A DNA stretch of 19,682 nucleotides from SG8-4 sp964598225 (GTDB lineage Bacteria; Planctomycetota; Phycisphaerae; Sedimentisphaerales; Anaerobacaceae). The translations under genes were made by a program, and so were the position numbers. Under the pieces are notes generated by a model, which was not told the DNA's origin, made no database searches, and saw only the letters and a program-made list of their open reading frames with translations. Numbering within the stretch: the first letter of the stretch is position 1; the number at the start of each line of letters is the position of its first letter. This document shows, one piece after another, positions 1-6,832 of this stretch. The stretch lies in contig CAZRBG010000083.1 in NCBI GenBank assembly GCA_964598225.1, positions 1-19,682 on the forward strand, read 5' to 3'.

Positions 1-16
1 TGAGGGCTTCTTTCAT
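1..16 (-). CDS. Possible 5' end of a gene running off the left edge
   Basis: On the minus strand an ATG at 16-14 begins a frame reading Met-Lys-Glu-Ala-Leu to the window edge. An AGGA lies just before it, but only one base from the ATG, which is closer than normal for a ribosome binding site. The gene would lie downstream of hydA in the same direction, separated from it by a hairpin-rich repeat. Five codons are too few to identify a product. A hydrogenase accessory gene would be plausible by position only. Confidence 0.25.
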
Positions 17-71
17 GTCCTATAAAATTGTGCGAAAAATATTTTACGTTATCTGGCAGGTCGCAGGACAA

Positions 72-181
72 GGGCGAGACGCCCTCGCTACGAACGCCTT
101 ACGGCGTCACTACGAACATAGACCGTTCGTAGTGTGCTCGTAAGAGCATTTAGCTCAAACGTCTTACAGCGTCGCTGCGAA
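72..181. repeat. Hairpin-rich intergenic repeat element downstream of hydA
   Basis: This gap is a string of short palindromes. GGGCG-AGA-CGCCC is at 72-84, CGCC-TTAC-GGCG at 95-106, a perfect 10-bp stem CACTACGAAC/GTTCGTAGTG with a 7-base loop at 108-134, and TGCTC-GTAA-GAGCA at 134-147. The word CTACGAA or its complement recurs between them. No U-run follows any stem on either strand, so this is not a classic intrinsic terminator, although it could slow polymerase or protect the hyd mRNA 3' end. The GGGCGxGACGCCCTCG core recurs inside the element at 11868-11989, which suggests a dispersed repeat family. Confidence 0.7.
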
Positions 182-1468
182 CTAATGTACCGAGCAGGAG
201 ATGCAGGGGTCGTATGCTCGCACGAGCATTTCGCACAGTTTGGTGACTTCCTCGTCGGTCTTGCCGAGCTCGATCTGCTGGTTTACCAACTCCGACAGGT
301 CGTGATGGATGTTGGCGTTGTTTTGCGTCGTGGGAATGATGCAGTTGGCCTTGGTGATCGTGCCGTTTTCGTCTATAGTGTAATCGTGATAGAGTATCCC
401 GCGAGGAACCTCGACTGCGCCCACGCCGCGGCCGGCTTTGACTTCGTACTCGGCTCGGACGTCGCTCAGGTCGGCGGCGAGAAGCTCGTCGATCATTTCG
501 ATGGATTCTATTATCGCGTGCTGGATTTCGATTAGCTGTGCGACGTTGTTCATGTACGGGTTGTGATTCACCGGCTGCAGGCCCAGAGCTTCGGACGTGG
601 CTTTTGCCTCATCGCACAAAAACTCGTAATTATTGTTGAATCGCGCCAGCGCTCCTGCGGCCAAAGATTCTCTGCTGAGCCTGGCGAACTTCGAGGTTGA
701 GAAATCGACCTTATACTCGTTGGTCATCGCCAGGTAATCGTCCTCGGGCTTTACCACGCCGTCGGTGGAGACAAGATCCCCGCCTATCCAGGGATAGCTG
801 TCCTCGCCCTTGAGCGCGACGAATTCCGTTTCTCTGACGAAATCCGGCAGGATGAGCCCTTTGAACACCTCGACGGTGGTTGCGACGTCGTCAAGTGCGG
901 CGACGAGCCTCTGACGCATGGCTTCGAGGTCTTTCTTGTTCGGCGCCTTGCTAAGGCCGCCGACGACCAGACTCACCGGATGCGTTGTGCGTCCGGCTAC
1001 GAGATCGCACAAGTCATTGGCGAGGCCCTTGAGCCGGACGGCGATGCCGACAACGGCGGGATTGGATTCTATAAGAGGAATCACGCTGTTGACATTCAGC
1101 AAGTCGGGTGCGGCAAGGAAGAAAACGTGCAGAGCGTGGCTCTGAATAGTCTCGCCATGCTTGGCCAGAAGTCGGAGCGACTGAGCGTTTTTTGGAATCT
1201 CTATATCCATAGCTCTCTCGACGGCTCTGAGGCTGGCGAGAGTGTGACCGATGGAGCATATCCCGCAGATTCTTGAAGTCAGCGTCGGGGCCAGGTCGTG
1301 CGGTTTGCCTCGCAGAATCGCCTCGAAGAATCTCGGCGTCTCCACCACCGCCCATTGGGCCTCGATCAGCTTGCCGTCCTTGACGGTTACGTTAATGTTG
1401 CCGTGACCTTCGACCCGCGTCAGGTGATGCACGTTTATTTTCATATTGGGTTTGGTTTTTTGTATCAT
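182..1468 (-). CDS. hydA: NiFe hydrogenase group 3b, large (alpha, catalytic) subunit
   Basis: This is the catalytic subunit that holds the NiFe(CN)2CO site of a cytoplasmic bidirectional NADP-linked hydrogenase. Visible features are RVEGHG near residue 18, the proximal motif RICGICSIGH (Cys68, Cys71, His75) and the distal motif DPCISCSVH (Cys422, Cys425, His428). The 428-residue length is normal for group 3b. The ATG follows the hydD stop codon directly (TAA-ATG), so the two genes are translationally linked. An internal Met9 is an alternative start but has no ribosome binding site. The protein ends at His428 itself; most NiFe large subunits carry a further peptide that an endopeptidase removes once nickel is inserted. 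None is encoded here, so processing is presumably bypassed, as known for some other hydrogenases. The symbol follows the Pyrococcus furiosus hydBGDA naming and is not the FeFe-hydrogenase HydA. Confidence 0.95.
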   Translation of the reverse strand: MIQKTKPNMKINVHHLTRVEGHGNINVTVKDGKLIEAQWAVVETPRFFEAILRGKPHDLAPTLTSRICGICSIGHTLASLRAVERAMDIEIPKNAQSLRLLAKHGETIQSHALHVFFLAAPDLLNVNSVIPLIESNPAVVGIAVRLKGLANDLCDLVAGRTTHPVSLVVGGLSKAPNKKDLEAMRQRLVAALDDVATTVEVFKGLILPDFVRETEFVALKGEDSYPWIGGDLVSTDGVVKPEDDYLAMTNEYKVDFSTSKFARLSRESLAAGALARFNNNYEFLCDEAKATSEALGLQPVNHNPYMNNVAQLIEIQHAIIESIEMIDELLAADLSDVRAEYEVKAGRGVGAVEVPRGILYHDYTIDENGTITKANCIIPTTQNNANIHHDLSELVNQQIELGKTDEEVTKLCEMLVRAYDPCISCSVH

Positions 1469-2224
1469 TTATCCCACCATACCATTGAAAGCGCCGTAGA
1501 AACGCATTCTTTCGACAATTGCGGCCTCGGAATGACCTTTTTCCATCAATATTTCTTTGAGAGATTCGTAGTTGGCGTCTTCGGCCGGGCCTCTGCAACC
1601 CAGACAGCCCACCCCGCCGGTCGGACATACGGCGTCGCAACCGGCGCGGCTGATGGGACCGAGGCAAATCTGGCCCAGATCGACTACGCAGGTGTTGACC
1701 TTCTGCTTGCACTCGACACATACGGGGTACTTGGGAAGCTTGACTTCCGCGCCCATGACGACGTTGACCACTATCCGCTCGACTTCTTTCTTGGACACCG
1801 GACAGCCCGGTATTTTGAGATCGACGTCCACCACGTCTGCTATTGCTTTTACTGTGTCGGTCTCAACTTTGTGGTCGCCGTAAACTTCTTTGACAACGTC
1901 ATCAATCTCGAAGCGATTTTTCTGTTGGTTCACGCCGCCGAAGCAGGCACATGATCCGCAGGCGACCAGCACTTTTGCCTTTGACCTGATGTCCTTGATT
2001 CTCTCAACTTCATCGGCTCTGGAGATGTTTCCCTCGACCAGCGCGACATCATAGTCCTGGCCTTTGTCGGACGAGACTTCTCTGAAGTTTACCACTTCCA
2101 GCAGCGCCAGAAAGTCGAGCAGCGAATCTTCTTTGTTCGCAAGCTGCAGCTCGCAACCCTCGCAACCGGTGAAGTCGAAGACTCCGACCCGGATTTTTTT
2201 TGGCTCTATTCCAAGATACTTCAC
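1469..2224 (-). CDS. hydD: NiFe hydrogenase group 3b, small (delta) subunit
   Basis: This is the electron-transfer partner of the large subunit, carrying three predicted iron-sulfur clusters. With the chosen start it has 251 residues. FTGCEGCELQL near residues 18-28 gives Cys21 and Cys24; with Cys89 (ACGSCACFGG) and Cys141 (IPGCPVS) these should bind the proximal 4Fe-4S cluster. A C-terminal block of eight cysteines (169, 172, 179, 187, 196, 200, 207, 210) fits two further 4Fe-4S clusters. The start is taken as GTG at 2224, which shares its first base with the hydG stop codon (TAGTG) and has AAGGA about 9 bases upstream. An in-frame ATG at 2257 would add 11 residues with no good ribosome binding site. 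There is no Tat signal, consistent with a cytoplasmic enzyme. Confidence 0.93.
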   Translation of the reverse strand: MKYLGIEPKKIRVGVFDFTGCEGCELQLANKEDSLLDFLALLEVVNFREVSSDKGQDYDVALVEGNISRADEVERIKDIRSKAKVLVACGSCACFGGVNQQKNRFEIDDVVKEVYGDHKVETDTVKAIADVVDVDLKIPGCPVSKKEVERIVVNVVMGAEVKLPKYPVCVECKQKVNTCVVDLGQICLGPISRAGCDAVCPTGGVGCLGCRGPAEDANYESLKEILMEKGHSEAAIVERMRFYGAFNGMVG

Positions 2225-3132
2225 TATATTGCTTCCTTCAGATTCAAAACAGACCAATAATCAAACACCGGACCATCAACACAGGTGAAAGTCGAACCTA
2301 CCATGCATCGGCAGCACTTGCCCATTCCGCAGTGCATTCTCCTTTCGAGAGAGACAAACATACGGTTCATGGGAATTCCCAGCCCGTCCAGGTGGTCGCA
2401 TACGAATTTGAACATCACCGGCGGGCCGCACACGATCGCGTAGGTATCGTCCGGTGTGATATTTATATCCTTGAACAGGTCGGTGATCAGACCCTTCTTG
2501 CCCTTCCAGTCCCCGTTAGCCTGCTCCACAATCGTGTGCAGCTTTATGTGATCGACCTTCTCCCATTGATCGTACTGGTAGGTAAACAGTAACTGGTCGG
2601 GGCTCTTCGTGCCGTAAAGGATGTGTACGTCCTTGAAATCGTCTCGATGCTCACAGGCCCAGTAAATCGGAGCGCGAAGCGGAGCAAGCCCAAGTCCGCC
2701 GGCAACCAGAAGTATGTTATGACCGGCCATCCTCTCCATCGGGAAAGACGTGCCGAACGGGCCTCGAATGCCGAGCTTGGCTCCTTTTTGGGCCTGGTGC
2801 AGGATGTTGGTTGTTCTTCCGCTCTTTCTGACACACAGTTCGATATACTCCCTGTTGTTGCTCGAACTGGAAATCGAAATCGGAACCTCTCCGAAGCCGG
2901 GCACTTCCAGCATTACGAACTGTCCGGGACGGAACCCAAAGAGCCGCCGTTCGGTATTGTTCAGAATCTTCAGATGAAAGAGCTTCTCCAAATCGGTAAG
3001 CTCCACAATATTGGTTATTTCACATTTGTAAACCTTGTCCGTCCTCATGAAAACGTCCTTCTGGTTATACCGCGGAGGCTGTCTCATGAACGGCTCTGTG
3101 TTTATGTCCTGTTTGGGCAGTTTGTAGTCCAT
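2224..3132 (-). CDS. hydG: NiFe hydrogenase group 3b, gamma subunit (FAD/NAD(P)-binding reductase)
   Basis: This is the diaphorase module that exchanges electrons between NADP(H) and the iron-sulfur chain, and belongs to the ferredoxin-NADP reductase superfamily. The FAD site shows RPGQF at 68-72 and PISISSS at 84-90. The nucleotide-binding motif GGLGLAPLR is at 145-153 and CGPPVM at 235-240. The C-terminus binds a 2Fe-2S cluster through Cys268, Cys273, Cys276 and Cys284 (HCGMGKCCRC). The 302-residue length is typical, with a short N-terminal extension of about 30 residues. The ATG lies one base after the hydB stop and is preceded by GGAAG. The name follows the archaeal sulfhydrogenase convention and should not be confused with HydG, the radical-SAM maturase of FeFe hydrogenases. 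Confidence 0.93.
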   Translation of the reverse strand: MDYKLPKQDINTEPFMRQPPRYNQKDVFMRTDKVYKCEITNIVELTDLEKLFHLKILNNTERRLFGFRPGQFVMLEVPGFGEVPISISSSSNNREYIELCVRKSGRTTNILHQAQKGAKLGIRGPFGTSFPMERMAGHNILLVAGGLGLAPLRAPIYWACEHRDDFKDVHILYGTKSPDQLLFTYQYDQWEKVDHIKLHTIVEQANGDWKGKKGLITDLFKDINITPDDTYAIVCGPPVMFKFVCDHLDGLGIPMNRMFVSLERRMHCGMGKCCRCMVGSTFTCVDGPVFDYWSVLNLKEAI

Positions 3133-3133
3133 A

Positions 3134-4171
3134 TTAGTCTTCCATCTGTAAATCGTTAATGACGTCTTTCGGGTTTATTCCAGCCAGACAGGCCCTGCCG
3201 CAGCGGTTGCAGCCCACACATATCGGGTCATCGGCGTTCTGTGCGAATCCTCGATAGTGATGATAGAACCTGTATTTTAACCTGTCTTCCTTTAGCGGCC
3301 TGAAATTATGTCCGCCGGCGACTTCGGCGAAATCGTAGAGATTGCACGAATACTCGACGCGCTCCTTGCGGGATTTATCGAGACTGACATCGATATTTTC
3401 CTCGATGCCGTAGCAGTAGCAGGTCGGGCAGACCATCGCGCAACTGCCGCAATTGAGACACTTATCACCCCATTTCTTCCAAACCGGGGACTCGAATTCT
3501 ATATCCAGCACACTCGGAAGGCCGGTGACTTTGACTTTGGACTTGAAGCTCTCTCTGATGCGTTTTCTTCTCTCGTGGAATTTCACGCTGTCTCCGTTGA
3601 CCGGGTCCCTGACCTCGAAGTTCTTGAGAAAGCTGAAAGCCTTGGAAGAACTTATGGTCAGGTAGTACTCGTCGCCGATATCCGTGCAGAACAGATTAAA
3701 GCCCCGGTGTACGGTGTCGTGGCCGAGAGATTCACAGAAACAATCATCCAGCGGCTCGTGGTCCATCCCGATCAGGAAGGTGTTGGTCCTTCTGGCCATG
3801 TAGTATGGCGACGGATACGAGCCCCCAATCAGGATCTTATCCAGAATGCTCAGAGCATTGATGTCGCAGGGCCTGACTCCAATAATCACTCTCGGATTGA
3901 CTCTGTACTCGACAGTCTGATCCCAGCCCTTATCGTTGAAATCGAAGTGCGAAAGCTCCTCCCTGAAAGGCAGGAAGAAATTTTTGACCGAAGAGTAGGT
4001 AATCGTGTAATCCAGGTCCAGCTCATCGTAGGACTTAACTTCCTTGAACTGATATATCGCGGAACCGTCGGCTCGCGTGTCGACCTGCTTGGGCCCGATT
4101 GTTTCATTGTCTGCAATCAGGCTTTCAACAAATTTTTTAAACTCTTTTTTCGTAATTACTTTATGGATCAT
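3134..4171 (-). CDS. hydB: NiFe hydrogenase group 3b, beta subunit (4Fe-4S protein)
   Basis: This is an iron-sulfur electron-transfer subunit, related to the A subunit of anaerobic sulfite reductase, that links the gamma and delta subunits. Two ferredoxin-type motifs lie in the C-terminal third: CLNCGSCAMVCPTCYC (residues 238-253, counted from the chosen start) and CVGCNRCGRACLAGINP (318-334). An earlier DDCFCESLG segment is also characteristic of the family. The ATG at 4171 gives 345 residues and has GGGA 9 bases upstream. A TTG at 4186 would extend the frame by five residues but has no ribosome binding site. It is the first gene of the hydBGDA operon, whose members overlap or abut, and it lies about 65 bases downstream of a strong promoter match. 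Confidence 0.92.
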   Translation of the reverse strand: MIHKVITKKEFKKFVESLIADNETIGPKQVDTRADGSAIYQFKEVKSYDELDLDYTITYSSVKNFFLPFREELSHFDFNDKGWDQTVEYRVNPRVIIGVRPCDINALSILDKILIGGSYPSPYYMARRTNTFLIGMDHEPLDDCFCESLGHDTVHRGFNLFCTDIGDEYYLTISSSKAFSFLKNFEVRDPVNGDSVKFHERRKRIRESFKSKVKVTGLPSVLDIEFESPVWKKWGDKCLNCGSCAMVCPTCYCYGIEENIDVSLDKSRKERVEYSCNLYDFAEVAGGHNFRPLKEDRLKYRFYHHYRGFAQNADDPICVGCNRCGRACLAGINPKDVINDLQMED

Positions 4172-4236
4172 CTGGCAAATTCCCAAGAAAAGCTAACTAA
4201 TACAACCCCATTTAACTTCGGTAAGCCAATGAGAGT

Positions 4237-4265
4237 ACTTTACCAATAAGACGTATGTTCGTCAA
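4237..4265 (-). promoter_or_regulatory. Predicted sigma70-type promoter of the hyd operon
   Basis: On the minus strand TTGACG (5 of 6 consensus, 4265-4260) is separated by exactly 17 bases from TAAAGT (4 of 6, 4242-4237). The sequence upstream, about 4266-4325, is very rich in A and T and could act as an UP element. Transcription would start near 4230, giving a leader of roughly 60 bases before the hydB ATG. No clear FNR- or Rex-type palindrome was seen. The gap 4172-4371 holds nothing else recognisable. Confidence 0.55.
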
Positions 4266-4371
4266 GATTAATTTCCAAATTTTTAGAATTTTTCAAAAAG
4301 TTATTTTCTTATATTTGAGAATGGGTGTGTCGGAAATGAGAATGTGCAAACAAAGCTGCCTATTTCCGGCG

Positions 4372-4761
4372 TCACTTTCCAGTGTGCGTTTTAGCTTTAT
4401 GCGTAATTCGGTCGCTGCATTCCTGCTGAATGTACCGGCGAAGTAATGCCGAAAGGTCCCGGCGCAGTTCCCTCGCAGATTGGCCCGCGGCTATAGCCGC
4501 ACGCGAGGCCAGATGAAAAAGCCGACAAAGGTCTCGAAAGGAAGGTCCTGCGCGGCAAAAGGTGATTGTACCGAGATAAGCATGCAGAGAAGGCTGCGCA
4601 GGTCCGGGCTCTGCCAGCCAGATGCGTACCACTCGTTTTATTTTGCCCGAAGGATTGCTTGCGAATCGTGGGAAATCAGGATCGCGGTCGTAGACGACCG
4701 TGTGGGTGTGCGTTCTGACCCATGCTTTGCGCTGCTCGACATGGAAGAACATATCAGCCAA
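4372..4761 (-). CDS. Hypothetical protein, 129 residues, TTG start with strong ribosome binding site
   Basis: I do not recognise this protein with certainty. The best support that it is real is a full GGAGGT at 4775-4770 with ideal 8-base spacing to the TTG at 4761; an in-frame ATG follows at 4752. The N-terminal half is strand-like with many His, Arg and aromatic residues. The C-terminal half looks helical (LCRLFHLASRAAIAAGQSA, then ELRRDLSALLRRY) and is rich in Arg and Ala. The helical part faintly resembles the end of the TSCPD domain found in some ribonucleotide reductases (pattern ...LxRLxxLAxRxG...xxEL...L), but the typical Cys-containing part is not evident. No signal peptide or membrane segment is seen. 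It stands alone between hydB and the lipoprotein gene, on the same strand as both. Confidence 0.45.
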   Translation of the reverse strand: MADMFFHVEQRKAWVRTHTHTVVYDRDPDFPRFASNPSGKIKRVVRIWLAEPGPAQPSLHAYLGTITFCRAGPSFRDLCRLFHLASRAAIAAGQSARELRRDLSALLRRYIQQECSDRITHKAKTHTGK

Positions 4762-4883
4762 CTCATTACACCTCCGAACCGGAATTCTCCATCAAATGCT
4801 ACCCGGCTATGCCTCTGAACCTCAGCGGGTCAAAGTCTATCAGCTCCGTTTTGAAAGCTCAGAGCGTCTTTGGACCGAAACGA

Positions 4884-5732
4884 TCAACGTACTTCAATCC
4901 TGTATGTCTCAACAGCCTGCCCCTGGTCGTTAGTCGCTGTCAATGTGTATGTCGTATCCTCGTTGGGTTTAACGTTGGTGGAACCCAGAGCGCTGACCGA
5001 GCCGATGCCGGGCCTGATGCGAATCTCGGATGCGTTCGAGACGTGCCAGGTCAGCGTTGCGCTCTGGCCTTTGTCTACCTTGGAACGGGCGCTGGCGAAG
5101 CTGTGAACGATGGGAAGTTTGGCCTGTTCGACTTTGGGTGTTTCTTTTTCCACTGGCGGTTCGGCTGCCGCGACCGTTGCCTTATTCGGTTCGCTGCTCG
5201 CCTGATCCTCAGTCTGTGCTTCAGCCGTGAGCATCGCGAGTTCTCGTTGAGCCTGTTTTTCTTTGGCTATAGCCTCATCACGCTGTTCGATCAGTTCTTT
5301 CACGCGGCTTTGCAGTTCTTCGCGTGAATTCTTGACCTCGGCGATCTCTTTTTGTAACTCGTCGCGCGACTCGGTAATATTTTTTATCTGCCCGGTGAGT
5401 TTCTCGATTGTTCCGGTCAGCTTGTTAATTTCACCGTCCAGGCGCTGGCTTGAGCTGGTAAGATCCGTAATCTGCTTACGCAGTTTCTCTTCCTCGGTGG
5501 TAAGCTCATTAACCTGCTTTTGCAGATTGTCTCGCTCCTCTGTCGCCGCGGCCAGTTTTGCCTTGAGGTCGTCTCTCTCGGACGATGTTTTCTTTAGACT
5601 GGTCTTGAGCTGAACCAGTTCCTGCTCGACCTCCTGCAGCTTGGCTCTGTCCTCAGCGCCTTTATCACAGCCTGCAAGAATCAACGGCAGGCACAGTCCT
5701 ATGCTGCATACAAGAATGGAAATCCGTTTCAT
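4884..5732 (-). CDS. Coiled-coil lipoprotein with C-terminal beta-sandwich-like domain
   Basis: This is a predicted exported lipoprotein of 282 residues. The signal peptide (MKRIS, then a hydrophobic stretch) ends in lipobox LAGC with Cys22 as the lipidated residue. Asp follows the Cys, which in E. coli would retain the protein at the inner membrane. Residues about 28-174 are a long heptad-type coiled coil rich in Glu, Lys, Leu and Gln. A Pro/Glu-rich linker follows, then a domain of about 77 residues (206-282) with alternating beta-type segments (SATLTWHVSNASEIRI, TTYTLTATNDQG) like Ig-like modules of bacterial surface proteins. The ATG at 5732 is chosen because GGGAG precedes it and a strong promoter lies just upstream; the ATG at 5762 would leave almost no leader. 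The role is unknown; a periplasmic spacer or envelope-organising function is plausible. Confidence 0.85.
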   Translation of the reverse strand: MKRISILVCSIGLCLPLILAGCDKGAEDRAKLQEVEQELVQLKTSLKKTSSERDDLKAKLAAATEERDNLQKQVNELTTEEEKLRKQITDLTSSSQRLDGEINKLTGTIEKLTGQIKNITESRDELQKEIAEVKNSREELQSRVKELIEQRDEAIAKEKQAQRELAMLTAEAQTEDQASSEPNKATVAAAEPPVEKETPKVEQAKLPIVHSFASARSKVDKGQSATLTWHVSNASEIRIRPGIGSVSALGSTNVKPNEDTTYTLTATNDQGQAVETYRIEVR

Positions 5733-5773
5733 GATTTTTCTGCTCCCTAATTTTCTTCTCATATTGATGGAAA

Positions 5774-5801
5774 ACTATACGCATCCGGAACGGGGTGTCA
5801 A
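5774..5801 (-). promoter_or_regulatory. Strong predicted sigma70-type promoter of the lipoprotein gene
   Basis: On the minus strand a perfect TTGACA (5801-5796) is followed after 16 bases by TATAGT (5 of 6, 5779-5774). Transcription would begin near 5767, leaving a leader of about 35 bases with a GGGAG ribosome binding site before the ATG at 5732. The position argues against use of the upstream ATG at 5762. Confidence 0.65.
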
Positions 5802-5851
5802 TCTAAAAGCTCATTAGCATGAATATTGCTCCTGTGTCGCTCTGAGTCAAG

Positions 5852-6781
5852 TTAATTCTGTTTGCATTCACAGTTTGCCTTGTATTGCTCGAACTTCTCG
5901 GCGATTCGGGCCTGTTTGGCATCGCCGGCGTGCACAACAACGCGGTATTTCAACTCGACCGTTTTGCCTTTGGGCAGCTCCAATCGGCCTGCTTCGAGCC
6001 AATACATCGGGGTCGGGGAGAAAAAGCCGTAATCCCGGGTGAACCATTTGCTCGGGAACCACCGGTTTGCCGGATTCTGCAAAATGGCGATTCCTTCGAT
6101 TACGCCATTACGAGTCCCCGAATAATCGCACCAGGGTGAGTTCTTGCCGAAAGTCCCCGCCTCAGCGGTCTTTCCTTCGGCATTGACGAGCGTGCCGCCG
6201 GACTTGACGCTCAGCTCGGGCACGACGCGCGCTGAGAACAGCGCATGATTGGTCTTGAGTATCTCGATATCGACCAACGGCTTGAGGGTTATCTCGAAAT
6301 CTATGAGCCTGACGTCTTCGCTTGGCGCCGAAATGACGATCCGTCGCGTGTCGCTGATGATCGGCTCGAAGCCGGGCCGGCGCCATAAGCATTCGTCGCT
6401 AAAGAGTACTCGTTTTCCCGACGCCTCGGTTATCTTCGGTCCTTTGGAAACAATCTGGCCGCGTTTGTTAACGTCCTGCCAGTAATTGCCGCCGTTGACC
6501 TTATCGCAGCCAAAGAAGAGCGAATGATGATGCGGATAAGGCTGCGAACTCTCGGTGGTGATGGATTTGCCCGACACCGGTCCATTGACCGGCCAAAAAT
6601 AAGGATATTTTTGTGAGTCGGCAAACTTGTAAGCCGTAAACAATTTGCCGTCAACATGGACGGCAACCCGATCCCCGTCGAGTCGAACCGTCAATTCCTG
6701 CTCCGCCGCCTGAGTTGGAATTGAATTAAGAATAAAAACGGTTAACAAGACGACTTGACCAATTTTTTTTCGCCAATTCAT
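5852..6781 (-). CDS. Secreted DUF6807 (PmoA-like) family protein
   Basis: This 309-residue protein has an N-terminal signal peptide (MNWRKK, a hydrophobic core, cleavage probable after TQA at residue 25). The mature part carries hallmarks of the family annotated 'PmoA-like' or DUF6807: a KYPYFWPVNGPVSG segment, then YPHHHSLFFG, then GNYW. The family is common in planctomycetes and other polysaccharide degraders and is unrelated to particulate methane monooxygenase despite its name; its biochemical role is not settled. The gene lies 50 bases downstream of a Tat-exported Gfo/Idh/MocA oxidoreductase on the same strand and is probably co-transcribed, so a shared extracytoplasmic sugar-related task is likely. 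The ATG has only a weak ribosome binding site (GGGAT). Confidence 0.88.
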   Translation of the reverse strand: MNWRKKIGQVVLLTVFILNSIPTQAAEQELTVRLDGDRVAVHVDGKLFTAYKFADSQKYPYFWPVNGPVSGKSITTESSQPYPHHHSLFFGCDKVNGGNYWQDVNKRGQIVSKGPKITEASGKRVLFSDECLWRRPGFEPIISDTRRIVISAPSEDVRLIDFEITLKPLVDIEILKTNHALFSARVVPELSVKSGGTLVNAEGKTAEAGTFGKNSPWCDYSGTRNGVIEGIAILQNPANRWFPSKWFTRDYGFFSPTPMYWLEAGRLELPKGKTVELKYRVVVHAGDAKQARIAEKFEQYKANCECKQN

Positions 6782-6802
6782 AACGGTATCCCGTCTCTTT
6801 CA

Positions 6803-6832
6803 ATAGTAAATAGTCAATATTCAATAGTCAAT
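6803..6832. repeat. Short AT-rich direct repeat between the two exported-protein genes
   Basis: The plus strand holds ATAGTAAATAGTCAAT followed by ATTCAATAGTCAAT, so the words AATAGT and TAGTCAAT each occur twice in about 30 bases. Read on the minus strand it also offers TTGACT, 17 bases, TACTAT (6831-6803), a moderate promoter match that could give extra expression of the DUF6807 gene. The composition differs clearly from the GC-richer genes on both sides. Confidence 0.4.

Noticed and set aside
108..134. 10-bp perfect stem considered as an intrinsic terminator for the hyd operon
   Set aside because: It has no U-run on the 3' side in the minus-strand direction and belongs to a longer hairpin array, so it is listed as a repeat instead.
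3308..4249. Long plus-strand open frame opposite hydB
   Set aside because: It lies antisense to a subunit with clear ferredoxin motifs, has no recognisable domain and no matching ribosome binding site.
4540..4625. Structured stretch GCAGAG...CTCTGC with GGTCCGGG, considered as RNase P or SRP RNA
   Set aside because: The conserved core words of both RNAs are missing, and the stretch lies within a plausible coding frame.
4638..4766. 42-codon minus-strand frame starting ATG four bases after GGAGGT
   Set aside because: The spacing to GGAGGT is too short, and the Ser/Thr-rich translation looks like a frame shadow of the 129-codon gene, whose TTG has ideal spacing.
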